Source: an uncultured Massilia sp.
GTDB lineage: Bacteria > Pseudomonadota > Gammaproteobacteria > Burkholderiales > Burkholderiaceae_D
DNA: 64,000 nt
Assembly (NCBI RefSeq): GCF_913773735.1
Contig: NZ_CAJYEB010000019.1
Span: 1-64,000 of the forward strand
Reading direction: 5' to 3'
Shown here: positions 26,269 to 35,035 of the stretch, in pieces
Numbering within the stretch: position 1 is the stretch's first letter
How the letters are laid out: each line of letters opens with the position of its first letter
Program-made: the position numbers and the translations under genes
The notes under the pieces: model-generated
What the model was told of the DNA's origin: nothing
The model's input: the letters and a program-made list of their open reading frames with translations, nothing else
Databases searched by the model: none

Positions 26269-26883
26269 TTACGACTTGCGCCGCCACACCATCCAGCGCT
26301 CCTTGCCCGCGAATACCGGAATCGAATCCTCCACCGCCTCGTCCGCGACGCAGTCGAACCCCGCGGCCAGCAAGCCCTCCAGCTCGTCGCGCTTGACTCC
26401 GAACGGCGGCCCCTTGGGCGCGTCGTCGAAGAAAAAGTAACCGGCCAGCAGTCCCCCGGGCGCCAGCAGCGCTTCCCAGCGCCGCGCCACGTCCGGCCGG
26501 CGCTGGCGCGGCAGGGCGCACAGGAAGGCTTGTTCGTAGACCAGGTCGAGCGGCAGCGGCGGTGCATAGGCAAAGAAATCGGCCTCGACGACGCGGCCGG
26601 CCCACGGCCCCGCCAGCGCCTGCGCCTGCGCCACCGCGACCGGGGAAAAATCGATGGCCGTCGCGTCCCAGCCGGCTTCGCACATCAGCGCCAGTTCGCG
26701 CGCCGAGCCGGCGCCGGGCACCAGCGCCGCCAGCGGCCGCGCGGCGCCGGCGACGAAGCGCCGCAACTGCGCCGGCGCCCCGCCCCGCTCCCATGGCGTG
26801 AACGCCTTGTCGAAGCGCTCGTCCCAGAAGCGCGGCGACGCCGGGTCGCGGCTGGAGAATTCCGGTACCGGGGCGCCGGCCAT
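26269..26883 (-). CDS. SAM-dependent methyltransferase, thiopurine methyltransferase-like
   Basis: 204-aa class I methyltransferase. FWDERFDKAFTPWERGG near the N-terminus, VPGAGSARELALM (SAM loop, about residues 55-67), AIDFSPVAV and YEQAFLCALP are the pattern of the TPMT-like family. The ATG shares one base with the ubiB stop (TGATG), so it is translationally coupled to ubiB and cotranscribed with ubiE-ubiJ-ubiB. It is not one of the known ubiquinone methyltransferases (UbiE, UbiG), so the substrate is open; thiol or metalloid methylation is known for relatives. Confidence 0.8.
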   Translation of the reverse strand: MAGAPVPEFSSRDPASPRFWDERFDKAFTPWERGGAPAQLRRFVAGAARPLAALVPGAGSARELALMCEAGWDATAIDFSPVAVAQAQALAGPWAGRVVEADFFAYAPPLPLDLVYEQAFLCALPRQRRPDVARRWEALLAPGGLLAGYFFFDDAPKGPPFGVKRDELEGLLAAGFDCVADEAVEDSIPVFAGKERWMVWRRKS

Positions 26884-28445
26884 CAGAGCAGGCCGCGGCC
26901 GAAGATCTCGATGCCGGCCGCGACCACGGCGGCGGCCCCGACCACGCACGCCAGGAACACCAGCAGGCGGTTGGTGCGGCGCTGCTCGATCAGGAGCGCG
27001 GCCATCAGCTCGCCCTGGTCCGCGAGCGGATGGGCCTTGTTCTCCAGCACCTGGTGCACCAGGCGCGGCAGTTGCGGGATGACCTTGGCGTAGTGCGGCG
27101 CCTCGTTGCGCAGGCGCTCGACCAGGCCGCGCCAGCCGACCTGCTCGGCCATCCAGCGCTCCAGGTAGGGCTTGGCCGTCTTCCACAGGTCGAGGTCGGG
27201 GTCGAGCTGGCGGCCCAGGCCCTCGATGTTGAGCATGGTCTTTTGCAGCAGCACGAGTTGCGGCTGCACCTCGACGTTGAAGCGGCGCGAGGTCTGGAAC
27301 AGGCGCAGCAGCACCTGGCCGAACGAGATGTCCTTCAGCGGCCGGTCGAAGATCGGTTCGCAGGTGGCGCGCACGGCCGCTTCCAGCTCGTCCACGCGGG
27401 TGTCGCGCGGCGCCCAGCCCGATTCGATGTGGGCCTCGGCCACGCGCTTGTAGTCGCGCCGGAAGAAGGCCAGGAAGTTCTGCGACAGGTAATCCTTGTC
27501 GAAGTCGTTCAGCGTGCCGACGATGCCGAAGTCCAGGGCGATGTAGCGGCCGAAGGTCTCCGGCTCCACCGAGACCAGGATGTTCCCCGGGTGCATGTCG
27601 GCATGGAAGAAGCCGTCGCGGAACACCTGGGTGAAGAAGATTTCCACGCCATCGCTCGACAGCTTTTTCAGGTCGACCCCGGCCGCGACCAGGCGGTCGG
27701 TCTGCGAGATCGGGATGCCGTTCATGCGCTCCATCACGATCACGCTGCTGGAGCAGTAATCCCAGTACATTTCCGGCACCAGCAGCAGGGTCGAGCCGGC
27801 GAAGTTGCGGCGCAGCTGGCTGGCCTGGGCCGCTTCGCGCATCAGGTCCAGTTCGTCGTGCAGGTATTTGTCGAACTCGGCGACGACCTCGCGCGGCTTC
27901 AGGCGGCGGCTGTCCGGCCACACCTTCTCGACCAGGCCGGCGGCCATCTGCATCAGCGCCAGGTCTTCGTCGATCGTGCTCTTCATGCCCGGGCGCAGCA
28001 CCTTCACCGCCACCTGCTTGCCGTTCTTCAGCGTGGCGAAGTGCACCTGGGCGATCGAGGCGGAGGCCACCGGCGTGTGCTCGAAGTGGGCGAACAGCTG
28101 GTCCGGATGGGCGCCCAGCGAGCGCGTGATCTGGGCCACGGCCAGCTCGGACGGGAATGGCGGCACGCGGTCCTGCAGCAGTGCCAGCTCGGCCACGATA
28201 TCGGGCGGCATCAGGTCGGGACGGGTCGACAGCACCTGGCCGAACTTCACGAAGATCGGCCCCAGTTCTTCCAGCGCCAGGCGCAGGCGGATCGCGCGCG
28301 GCGAGGTGATGCGGCGCCAGAAAAAGACCGTGCTGATGAGGCGTGCAGTGCGTGGGACATGCAGGCCGGACATCGCGATTTCATCGAGGCCGTACTTGGT
28401 GGCCACGGTGAAGATTTTGAGCAGGCGCAGGAATTTCAGGATCAT
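26883..28445 (-). CDS. ubiB: Ubiquinone biosynthesis regulatory protein kinase UbiB
   Basis: 520-aa atypical kinase/ATPase needed for aerobic ubiquinone synthesis, membrane-anchored. The UbiB-specific KxGQ motif is [16 protein letters not shown] (about residue 70), the nucleotide-binding Lys is in [10 protein letters not shown], the catalytic loop is [10 protein letters not shown] and the metal motif is DFG. Two C-terminal hydrophobic stretches ([19 protein letters not shown]) anchor it. The start at 28445 ([10 protein letters not shown]) is the only one fitting the family and overlaps the ubiJ stop (TGATG). Confidence 0.94.
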   Translation of the reverse strand: MILKFLRLLKIFTVATKYGLDEIAMSGLHVPRTARLISTVFFWRRITSPRAIRLRLALEELGPIFVKFGQVLSTRPDLMPPDIVAELALLQDRVPPFPSELAVAQITRSLGAHPDQLFAHFEHTPVASASIAQVHFATLKNGKQVAVKVLRPGMKSTIDEDLALMQMAAGLVEKVWPDSRRLKPREVVAEFDKYLHDELDLMREAAQASQLRRNFAGSTLLLVPEMYWDYCSSSVIVMERMNGIPISQTDRLVAAGVDLKKLSSDGVEIFFTQVFRDGFFHADMHPGNILVSVEPETFGRYIALDFGIVGTLNDFDKDYLSQNFLAFFRRDYKRVAEAHIESGWAPRDTRVDELEAAVRATCEPIFDRPLKDISFGQVLLRLFQTSRRFNVEVQPQLVLLQKTMLNIEGLGRQLDPDLDLWKTAKPYLERWMAEQVGWRGLVERLRNEAPHYAKVIPQLPRLVHQVLENKAHPLADQGELMAALLIEQRRTNRLLVFLACVVGAAAVVAAGIEIFGRGLL

Positions 28446-29125
28446 CAGTGTTCCGATTTCGGTTCCGGTAAGGCCGGGACGGCAGGTACGGCGGAGGGTG
28501 CCGGCCGTTGCGCCAGCTTCTGTTCCAGCCTGGCGATGCGCTTGGCGCTGCGCTCGACGTCGTCGCGCAGGCGGTTGACGTCGTCGGCGAAGGTGGCCAG
28601 CGCGGCGGGGCGCACCAGCACGCGGCGTTCCTCCAGCAGGAACTCGGCGACGTTCTCCGCCAGGCGCTTGCCCGCCGTGGCCGCGCCCTCGGCGGCGCGG
28701 CGCGCGGCACCGGCCACGCGCACGGCGCCGATCGGGCCGAGGAGGCGCTCGAGGTCGTGCTCGGCATCCCAGCGCAGGCCCTTCGACAATTGCGAGATGG
28801 TGTTCGCGAACTCGGCGTCGCCGTCGATGCGGACGTAGGAAAACGCGCGGTCGCGGTTCTGCAGGATCAACGGCACGTCGCTCAGCTTGACGTGGATGGT
28901 CACGGCGGGCACGTCGTCCGCGCCGGCCGCTTCCAGCATGCCGTCGGCCGCCACGCGCATGCACAGGCGCACGGCGCCGGTGTCGATGCACGCGGTCCTG
29001 CCGGCATGGCGCCGCAACGCGTCGCGCGCCCAGGCTTCCTGCGCCAGCAGATGGTTGATCGTCGCCACGGCCGGCGCCGCCAGGCCGCCACGCGGCATCG
29101 GGAAAGAAGGGTTCGGTGCCATCAT
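28445..29125 (-). CDS. ubiJ: Ubiquinone biosynthesis accessory factor UbiJ (SCP2 domain)
   Basis: 226-aa lipid-binding protein. An N-terminal SCP2-like domain ([20 protein letters not shown]... [14 protein letters not shown]) is followed by helices and a C-terminal Pro/Ala-rich tail after a coiled-coil-like LEQKLAQRP. UbiJ binds ubiquinone intermediates in the soluble Ubi complex with UbiK and the hydroxylases. It sits directly before ubiB, as expected. The start is one of two adjacent ATGs with a weak RBS. Confidence 0.87.
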   Translation of the reverse strand: MMAPNPSFPMPRGGLAAPAVATINHLLAQEAWARDALRRHAGRTACIDTGAVRLCMRVAADGMLEAAGADDVPAVTIHVKLSDVPLILQNRDRAFSYVRIDGDAEFANTISQLSKGLRWDAEHDLERLLGPIGAVRVAGAARRAAEGAATAGKRLAENVAEFLLEERRVLVRPAALATFADDVNRLRDDVERSAKRIARLEQKLAQRPAPSAVPAVPALPEPKSEH

Positions 29126-29219
29126 GAAATGAATTTACAAAAGAAAACCGCCCGGCAAGCGGGCGGTGACGATCTTACCAGTTCGCCAAGGCACGAGCCC
29201 CGGCGACACGGACTTATTT

Positions 29220-30194
29220 TCAGGCAATCTGCTGGATACCCGCCAACACCCAGCCGCCATTGCCGTTCAGCGGCTTCGACAGGTTCCACACCTCGACGTA
29301 CGGCTCGGCCGGACCGTTCGGGGCATTGCGGATCATGCCGTTGAACTGCACGCTCGCCAGGTAGTCGTGGGCCTGGGTCTCGATGCCCAGCAGCTGCGCG
29401 TCGATCGACACGACTTCGGTGAAGTCGGGCTGGCCGCCGCGTTCCTGGATCTGCAGTTGCAGTTCGGCCAGCACTTCCGGCGACGTGAACTCGCGCAGGT
29501 CGTTGACGTCGCCGCGGTCCCAGGCTGCCTGCATGCGGATGAACGAGGCCTTGGCGTGGCGCAGGAACGATTCGGTGTCGAAGCCGGCCGGCACGCCCCA
29601 TTGCTGGTGCTGGGCGCTGTTCTTGTCCAGCGACAGGCCGGCCGAGGCGCCACCCATCGGGTAGCCCGGCTGGTTGTAGCCGCCGCCCTGGTAGCCGCCA
29701 CCGTTCAGGCCGGAGCCGATTTCCGGCGTGGCGCCGGCCGCCTGCGGCTGCTGGCCGAACTGCGACGGGAAGCTGGAATTCGCCGGGGTGTTCTTGCGGC
29801 GGAACATGCGCACGATGAACATCACGGCCAGCGCCAGCAGCGCGATCATGAGGATCGAGGACAGGATGCTGGCCATGGCGCCGCCGATGCCCAGGTGCGA
29901 GAACAGGGCGCCCAGGCCGAGGCCCAGCAGCGCGCCGCCCAGCACGTTCTTCCACATGCTCGGGCGCTTGGGCGCGGCCGCGGCGGCGCCTGCCGGCACC
30001 GGCTGGTTCGGTTGCACCTGGCGCGGCTGCTGCGCGGGCGCGGGGGCCGGCGCCGGGGCCGGCGCGCGCATCTGGCGCACGGACTGCGACTGGCGGCCGA
30101 ACGAGCGGCCGCCACCGACCGGGCGGGCGAAGGCTTCGGCGACCATCGAGAACGCGGTCACGGCGATCAGTGTGCTGGCCAGGAATTTTTTCAT
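29220..30194 (-). CDS. Tim44-like domain protein with signal peptide and membrane segments
   Basis: 324-aa envelope protein. The start at 30194 (MKKFLASTLIAVTAF) opens a signal peptide cleaved near AFA-RPVGGG; RBS GAGGGG. Next come a Pro/Ala repeat (APAPAPAPAPAQQP), two hydrophobic segments (NVLGGALLGLGLGALF, and SILMIALLALAVMFIVRMF), a Gly/Tyr-rich linker (GGGYQGGGYNQPGYP), and a C-terminal Tim44-like alpha/beta domain (about residues 195-320). Its place between ubiE and ubiJ is common in betaproteobacteria. The function is unknown. Confidence 0.85.
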   Translation of the reverse strand: MKKFLASTLIAVTAFSMVAEAFARPVGGGRSFGRQSQSVRQMRAPAPAPAPAPAQQPRQVQPNQPVPAGAAAAAPKRPSMWKNVLGGALLGLGLGALFSHLGIGGAMASILSSILMIALLALAVMFIVRMFRRKNTPANSSFPSQFGQQPQAAGATPEIGSGLNGGGYQGGGYNQPGYPMGGASAGLSLDKNSAQHQQWGVPAGFDTESFLRHAKASFIRMQAAWDRGDVNDLREFTSPEVLAELQLQIQERGGQPDFTEVVSIDAQLLGIETQAHDYLASVQFNGMIRNAPNGPAEPYVEVWNLSKPLNGNGGWVLAGIQQIA

Positions 30195-30204
30195 GGTCAT
30201 CCCC

Positions 30205-30939
30205 TCAGAGTTTGATACCGGTGTGCAAAGCGGCCACACCCGCCGTCAGGTTGAAATACTGGACCCGCTCCAGTCCCGCATCCTGCATCATCGACTTCAG
30301 GGTTTCCTGGTCGGGATGCATGCGGATCGATTCGGCCAGGTAGCGGTAGCTTTCGGCGTCGCCGGCGATGCGCTGGCCCAGCCACGGCAGCACCGAGAAC
30401 GAATACACGTCGTAGGGCTTCTGCAGCGGCGCCGCCACCTTGGAAAATTCCAGCACGAGCAGCTTGCCGCCCGGCTTGAGCACGCGGCGCATTTCCGCCA
30501 GCGCCTGGTCCTTGTGCGTCATGTTGCGCAGGCCGAAGGCCACGCTGACGCGGTCGAAGTAATTGTCCGGGAACGGCAGTTTTTCCGCGTCACACAACAA
30601 GGTGGGGGTGACCAGGCCCTTGTTCAATAGACGGTCGCGGCCGACGCGCAGCATCGACTCGTTGATGTCGGTGAGCCAGACCTCGCCGCTGGGCCCCGCC
30701 TGCCTGGCGAACGCCTTCGACAGGTCGCCCGTGCCGCCGGCGATGTCGAGCACCTTGAAGCCCGGGCGAATGCCGGCCTGGGCGATGGTGAACGCCTTCC
30801 ACGCGCGGTGCAGGCCGGCGGACATGAGGTCGTTCATCACGTCGTACTTGGACGCGACCGAGTGGAATACCTTGGCGACTTCGTGGACCTTCTCGTCCTC
30901 GGAAACGGTCTTGTAGCCGAAATGGGTGGTGTTGGTCAT
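30205..30939 (-). CDS. ubiE: Ubiquinone/menaquinone C-methyltransferase
   Basis: 244-aa SAM-dependent methyltransferase adding the C2 methyl group in ubiquinone synthesis. Family blocks: [38 protein letters not shown], the SAM motif [23 protein letters not shown], and the C-terminal [19 protein letters not shown]. The length is normal. It heads the unit ubiE-Tim44-ubiJ-ubiB-methyltransferase, with a -10 box 27 nt upstream and 10 nt to the next gene. Confidence 0.95.
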   Translation of the reverse strand: MTNTTHFGYKTVSEDEKVHEVAKVFHSVASKYDVMNDLMSAGLHRAWKAFTIAQAGIRPGFKVLDIAGGTGDLSKAFARQAGPSGEVWLTDINESMLRVGRDRLLNKGLVTPTLLCDAEKLPFPDNYFDRVSVAFGLRNMTHKDQALAEMRRVLKPGGKLLVLEFSKVAAPLQKPYDVYSFSVLPWLGQRIAGDAESYRYLAESIRMHPDQETLKSMMQDAGLERVQYFNLTAGVAALHTGIKL

Positions 30940-30965
30940 GGTAGCGGGGCGTATGGTGTTGCCGC

Positions 30966-30971
30966 ATTATA
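30966..30971 (-). promoter_or_regulatory. -10 box of the ubiE operon
   Basis: A perfect TATAAT on the minus strand, preceded by TG (extended -10 character: TGTATAAT), 27 nt before the ubiE start. No good -35 is seen. Confidence 0.6.
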
Positions 30972-31011
30972 CAAGCGAGGGGGTGCGCGCTGGCTTAATC
31001 GTGCCTTATCG

Positions 31012-31953
31012 TCAATGCGACGACACGAACGCGGCGCCGGGAAACGCGGGCGGCAGCGCGAAGCTGGCGCGCATGCGCGCCGCCTCGGCCGCCGGCGTCG
31101 TGCCGAACAGCCGCCGGAACTCGCGGCTGAACTGGGACGGGCTGGTGTAGCCGACGGCGCGGCAGGCCGCCTCCGCGGTGAGGTCCTGGCGCACCATCAG
31201 CAGGCGCGCCTGGTGCAGGCGCGTCGACTTCAGGTACTGCATCGGCGAGGTCTGCGTGATCGCCCGGAAGTGGCTGTGGAAGGCGGGCACGCTCATGCCG
31301 GCCTCGCGCGCCAGTTCCGGCAGGCTGAGCGCGTCCGCATAGCCGGCGTGGATGCGCCGCAGCGCCCGGCCGATCTTGCCGTACTGCCCCTTCAGCGCCA
31401 GCGCCTCGCGCAGCGGCGCGCCCTGGGCGCCGGTCAGCACCCGGAAGTACAGCTCGCGCAGCAGGCCGGGGCCCAGCACCGCCGCCTCCAGCGGCCGGCC
31501 CAGCGCCTCGAGCAGGCGCAGCACGGACGCGCGCAGGTCCGCGTCCATCGGACTCGACATCATGCTTTGCGGCGCCGCCACGCGCCCGCCCGCCGCGTGG
31601 CGGTCGATCTGCAGCGTCAGCTCGGCCGCCAGCGCGAAATCCAGGTGCACATAGATCGCCAGCAGCGGATGCGCGGGCGTCGCGTCCGTCTCCATGTCGA
31701 ACGGCACCGGCACCGACACGGCCAGGTAGTGCTGCGCATCGTAGACGTACACGCGGTCGCCGAAATGGCCGCGCTTGCGGCCCTGGCACACGATCACGAT
31801 GCCCGGGTCGTACAGCACCGGCGTGCGCGCCAGCGCCCGGTCGGAGCGCAGGAGGCGCACGCCGGGCAGCGCCGTCAGGTTGTAGCCTTCGCGCGGCGCG
31901 AGCGCGCGCAGCAGGGCGACCATGCGGTGCTGGGCGGATGCGGGAGCGTTCAT
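31012..31953 (-). CDS. AraC family transcriptional regulator
   Basis: 313-aa regulator with an N-terminal AraC_N-type (PF06719) effector domain (YNLTALPGVRLLRSDRALARTPVLYDPGIVIVCQG in pieces) and a C-terminal double helix-turn-helix (LPELAREAGMSVPAFHSHFR; ACRAVGYTSPSQFSREFRRL). The start at 31953 (MNAPASAQHRM) is preferred over 25 further codons without homology character. It is divergent from the adjacent SDR gene, with 91 nt between starts, so it very likely regulates that gene. Confidence 0.88.
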   Translation of the reverse strand: MNAPASAQHRMVALLRALAPREGYNLTALPGVRLLRSDRALARTPVLYDPGIVIVCQGRKRGHFGDRVYVYDAQHYLAVSVPVPFDMETDATPAHPLLAIYVHLDFALAAELTLQIDRHAAGGRVAAPQSMMSSPMDADLRASVLRLLEALGRPLEAAVLGPGLLRELYFRVLTGAQGAPLREALALKGQYGKIGRALRRIHAGYADALSLPELAREAGMSVPAFHSHFRAITQTSPMQYLKSTRLHQARLLMVRQDLTAEAACRAVGYTSPSQFSREFRRLFGTTPAAEAARMRASFALPPAFPGAAFVSSH

Positions 31954-32044
31954 AGTTTTAGGCAAGAAAAACAGCGGATACGTGCTTACCGGGACGAGTC
32001 GCCAAGAATACCATGCACCCCAGTTCATTCATCGGAGGAACCCC

Positions 32045-32878
32045 ATGGCAAGCAGCAAACTCCTGCTGATCACCGGCGCCAGCAGCGGATTCGGCCAGGC
32101 GCTGGCCCGCGAGGCGCTGGCGGCCGGCCACCGCGTGGTGGGCACGGTGCGCAGCGAACAGGCGCGGCGCGATCTCGAAGCCCTGTCGCCGGACCGGGCC
32201 CGTGCCCGCCTGCTCGACGTGACGCAGTTCGACGCCATCGACGGCGTCGTCGCGGACATCGAGGCGAACGTCGGCCCGATCGACGTCCTCGTCAACAATG
32301 CCGGCTACGGGCACGAAGGCATCCTGGAAGAGTCGCCGCTGTCCGACATGCGCCGCCAGTTCGACGTGAACGTGTTCGGCGCGGTGGCGATGACGAAGGC
32401 CGTGCTGCCGTTCATGCGCGCGCGCCGCCGCGGCCACATCCTGAACATCACGTCGATGGGCGGCTACATCACCATGCCCGGCATCGCCTACTACTGCGGC
32501 AGCAAGTTCGCGCTGGAAGGCATCTCGGATACGCTGGCCAAGGAAGTGGCGCCGTTCGGCATCGCCGTCACCGCGGTGGCGCCGGGGTCGTTCCGCACCG
32601 ACTGGGCCGGCCGCTCGATGCAGCGCGCGCCGCGCTCGATCCCGGACTACGACGCCGGCTTCGATCCGGTACGCCAGGCGCGCGTGGAAAAAAGCGGCAG
32701 GCAGCCGGGCGACCCGGCGAAGGCGGCGCGCGCGATGCTGGCCGCGATCGCCGCGCCGCAGCCGCCCACGCACCTGCTGCTCGGCAGCGACGCGCTGCAG
32801 CTCGTGCGCGCCAGGCTGGCGGCGCTGGCGGCCGAGATCGACGCCTGGGAGCACGTCACGGTGTCGACCGACGGGTAG
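32045..32878 (+). CDS. SDR family NAD(P)-dependent oxidoreductase
   Basis: 277-aa classical short-chain dehydrogenase. Cofactor loop TGASSGFG (about residues 11-18), NNAGYG (about 84-89), catalytic Ser in ITSMGGY and the YxxxK pair in YYCGSK. RBS GGAGG is 6 nt before the ATG. It is divergent from, and probably controlled by, the AraC-type gene; AraC_N regulators beside SDR genes often respond to aldehydes or ketones, but the substrate here is unknown. Confidence 0.9.
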   Translation: MASSKLLLITGASSGFGQALAREALAAGHRVVGTVRSEQARRDLEALSPDRARARLLDVTQFDAIDGVVADIEANVGPIDVLVNNAGYGHEGILEESPLSDMRRQFDVNVFGAVAMTKAVLPFMRARRRGHILNITSMGGYITMPGIAYYCGSKFALEGISDTLAKEVAPFGIAVTAVAPGSFRTDWAGRSMQRAPRSIPDYDAGFDPVRQARVEKSGRQPGDPAKAARAMLAAIAAPQPPTHLLLGSDALQLVRARLAALAAEIDAWEHVTVSTDG

Positions 32879-32985
32879 TTGACGGTTGGTTGACGGCTAA
32901 TTGCCGGGACAGGCATGCGCGCGGCGGCATGCAGCGCTTATCATCGGCTGACGACGACTGCCGACGATTGCCGACGCCCCGCACG

Positions 32986-33471
32986 ATGCCACCAGCTGCC
33001 CGCTCCACCGCCACGCGCTGCGCGTACGCGCTGTGCATGGCGGGCGCCGCCTTCCATCACGCGCGCACCCTCGCCGCACACGGCCCATGGTGGGACTACG
33101 GCGGCATCCATCCCTTCTACGCTGCCTTCCGGACCTCGCTGACCTTCCTGGACACGCTGGCCGTCGCCCTGCTCTTCCTGCGTCCCCGGGCCGGGCTGGC
33201 ACTGACGGCCGTCATCATCGTGGCCGACGTGCTCGTCAATGCCAGCGTGGCCATCATCTACGGGATCGACTGGCTGGCCTTCGGCGCCCAGGCGCTGTTC
33301 CTCGTGTTCGTGCTGGCGACGATCGGCCCGCCTGGCGCGGCCTGGGGCCGCGTTTTTTTATTGCTGAGTAGGCAAGCCGCCACACTATCGGCCAAGTTCG
33401 CGCGCGATTGCAAATTGTGCATCACATTTTCAAGAACTCTGCCTATAATGATTTTCGCTGCAGCACAGTGA
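32986..33471 (+). CDS. Small integral membrane protein, possible C-terminal frameshift
   Basis: 161-aa protein with about four hydrophobic segments ([59 protein letters not shown]); family not recognised. No good RBS precedes the ATG. The last 37 residues come after a run of seven T (33353-33359) and have no membrane character, and they overlap the cold-shock promoter. With one more T the frame would end at once as VFFIAE plus stop (33371), giving about 128 aa, so an indel in the run is possible. Confidence 0.55.
   Translation: MPPAARSTATRCAYALCMAGAAFHHARTLAAHGPWWDYGGIHPFYAAFRTSLTFLDTLAVALLFLRPRAGLALTAVIIVADVLVNASVAIIYGIDWLAFGAQALFLVFVLATIGPPGAAWGRVFLLLSRQAATLSAKFARDCKLCITFSRTLPIMIFAAAQ
33421..33449 (+). 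promoter_or_regulatory. Promoter of the cold-shock gene
   Basis: Perfect -10 TATAAT (33444-33449) with a -35-like ATCACA (33421-33426) at 17-nt spacing. Transcription would start near 33456, giving a leader of about 87 nt, the kind of long leader that controls cold-shock mRNA. Confidence 0.65.
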
Positions 33472-33542
33472 TACGCCGGACCTGGACCGTAGCGCACTGG
33501 CGAAGCGGCGCATTTGTTCAAAAATCCTTGAGAGAGATAGAC

Positions 33543-33746
33543 ATGGCGACTGGCACCGTAAAATGGTTCAACGACGCGAAGGGCTTCGGCTTCATCAAAC
33601 CCGATGATGGTGGCGACGATCTGTTCGCGCACTTTTCGGCAATCAACACCGCCGGCTTCAAGTCGCTGGCCGAGAACCAGCGCGTGATGTTCGACGTCAC
33701 CACCGGTCCGAAGGGCAAGCAGGCTGCCAACATCCAGCCGCAATAA
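33543..33746 (+). CDS. Cold-shock protein, CspA family
   Basis: 67-aa single OB-fold protein binding single-stranded RNA/DNA. RNP1 is KGFGFI and RNP2-like DLFAHFS, with the usual opening [18 protein letters not shown]. The length is normal. RBS GAGAGA lies 6-11 nt upstream. The promoter, long leader and terminator make this a complete one-gene unit. Whether it is cold-induced or constitutive cannot be told from sequence. Confidence 0.95.
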   Translation: MATGTVKWFNDAKGFGFIKPDDGGDDLFAHFSAINTAGFKSLAENQRVMFDVTTGPKGKQAANIQPQ

Positions 33747-33796
33747 TCCTTCCGCAGGGGACCGCCTCCCCCATCCGGTTTGCCAACCGGTTACAG

Positions 33797-33830
33797 AAAG
33801 AGCGCCACGGGTGACCGGCGGCGCTCTTTT
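33797..33830 (+). terminator. Intrinsic terminator of the cold-shock gene
   Basis: Ten-bp stem AAAGAGCGCC (33797-33806) and GGCGCTCTTT (33820-33829), ending in TTTT. Confidence 0.85.
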
Positions 33831-33900
33831 CATTGTCGTGAACACGTGGGTGAAGGATTCACGAATCGGGGACTGGCAATCTACCCGTCCCAAGAAAGCG

Positions 33901-33927
33901 AAAAGCCCCGACGACACTCGCCGAGGC
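33901..33927 (-). terminator. Terminator of the oxidoreductase-HIT-DUF971 unit
   Basis: Ten-bp stem with two G-T pairs (33905-33914 and 33918-33927), 3-nt loop, followed on the minus strand by TTTTCGCTTTCTT. It lies 94 nt beyond the DUF971 stop codon. Confidence 0.65.
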
Positions 33928-33981
33928 GCAGACGCCGACCGGGCGCTCCCAGTCCACTTCTACGTAAAAGTATGGCAACCT

Positions 33982-33992
33982 GGGGGGGGGGG
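33982..33992. repeat. Poly-G tract of 11
   Basis: Eleven consecutive G between the DUF971 stop codon and its terminator, in what would be the 3' untranslated region (poly-C in the RNA). Such tracts are slippage-prone in replication and in sequencing. Confidence 0.85.
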
Positions 33993-34020
33993 AAACCCAC
34001 AATCGTGAATGATGCGACGG

Positions 34021-34452
34021 TCAGTGGCAACCGCAGCCGCCGCTGCCGCACCCGCCGCCGCCTTTCTTCATGCCCGGGATCTCGGGAATGGGATCGCGGC
34101 CGGTGTCGTCCTTGAAGCCGGCGGCGTGCAGGCGGCCCATGTAGTCGCTCCACAGCTGGTCCTGTTCCTTGCCGAGCTTGTACAGGTAGTCCCAGGTGAA
34201 GATGCCGGACTCGTGGCCGTCGCTGAAGATCGGCTTGATGCCATAGTTGCCGACCGGCTCGACGGCGTCGATGATGACGTTGCGCTTGCCGAGCTGGAGG
34301 ACTTCCTGGCCGGGGCCGTGGCCCTGCACTTCGGCCGAGGGCGAGTAGACGCGCAGCAGTTCGATCGGCAGCACGAAGGCGGCGCCGTCGTCGAAGGCGA
34401 TGTCGACGGTGCGGGATTGTTGGTGGACGGTGAATTCGGTGGGGATGGGCAT
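34021..34452 (-). CDS. DUF971 (gamma-butyrobetaine hydroxylase-like N-terminal) protein
   Basis: 143-aa protein. The DUF971 core is TVDIAFDDGAAFVLPIELLRVYSPSAE, NVIIDAVEPVGNYGIKPIFSDGHESGIFTWDYL (in pieces). The C-terminus is a Gly/Cys tail, KKGGGGCGSGGCGCH, suggesting metal or Fe-S cluster handling. DUF971 domains are linked to Fe-S cluster carrier proteins in other bacteria. In relatives it commonly lies next to ubiE; here four other genes intervene. The dispersed repeat (34479-34563) lies between it and HIT. Confidence 0.85.
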   Translation of the reverse strand: MPIPTEFTVHQQSRTVDIAFDDGAAFVLPIELLRVYSPSAEVQGHGPGQEVLQLGKRNVIIDAVEPVGNYGIKPIFSDGHESGIFTWDYLYKLGKEQDQLWSDYMGRLHAAGFKDDTGRDPIPEIPGMKKGGGGCGSGGCGCH

Positions 34453-34478
34453 GATATCGGGAATCTAAAGACCTGGAA

Positions 34479-34563
34479 CGTCGCCCCGGCGAAGGCCGGG
34501 GCCCGATGTTTGCGCATACCGGTGACGCATGCGAAATTGGGTCCCCGCCTGCTCGGGGACGAC
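34479..34563. repeat. Dispersed cruciform repeat, copy B
   Basis: Outer arms CGTCGCCCC and GGGGACGAC (near 34479-34487 and 34555-34563) enclose two hairpins: CCCCGGC/GCCGGGG and GTCCCCG/CGGGGAC. Same plan and similar interior (GCGCATACC... GCGAAAT) as the copy at 10965. It lies between HIT and DUF971. Confidence 0.75.
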
Positions 34564-34591
34564 GGCTTTGCGTGTAACGTCTACGCGTATT

Positions 34592-35035
34592 CTAGCCGCT
34601 TGCGAACCGGCGCGTGATCGCGTCCGCCAATTGCGGCAGCAGCGCCTTGCGGCGCGCCAGCACCGCGGCCGGCGTCTCGCGCACCGCCTGCGCCCACACC
34701 GGCGCCGGGAAGTGGGCGTCGTCGGCGTAGCGCGGGATCACGTGCCAGTGCAGGTGCGGCACCACGTTGCCCAGGCTCGCCACGTTGACCTTCAGCGGCG
34801 CCATGACCTCGCGCACGGCCAGCTCCAGCTTCCAGACGGCGTCGTTCAGCAGCAGGCGGTCGGCGTCGGGCAAGTCGCTCGTCTCGCGCACGTGGTCCTT
34901 CCAGATCACGCGCGCGAAGCCGGGGTAGCCGGCATCGTCGACGAGGATGACGGCGAACCGGTCGTTCTCGAACACGGCCGGGGAGGGGGACGCCGCGGCC
35001 AGCGCGCACAGCTCGCAACCGGCGACGCGCGTCAT
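34592..35035 (-). CDS. HIT family protein
   Basis: 147-aa nucleotide-binding hydrolase/transferase of the histidine-triad family. The triad is HLHWHVIPR (about residues 94-102). An N-terminal CELC pair may bind zinc. The gene starts inside the last codons of the large oxidoreductase (4-nt ATGA overlap). The exact nucleotide substrate is unknown. Neighbour order oxidoreductase-HIT-DUF971 is, from memory, common in Oxalobacteraceae. Confidence 0.88.
   Translation of the reverse strand: MTRVAGCELCALAAASPSPAVFENDRFAVILVDDAGYPGFARVIWKDHVRETSDLPDADRLLLNDAVWKLELAVREVMAPLKVNVASLGNVVPHLHWHVIPRYADDAHFPAPVWAQAVRETPAAVLARRKALLPQLADAITRRFASG

Noticed and set aside
33811..34008. 65-codon plus-strand open frame after the cold-shock gene
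   Set aside because: It overlaps two terminators and the poly-G tract and has no RBS.
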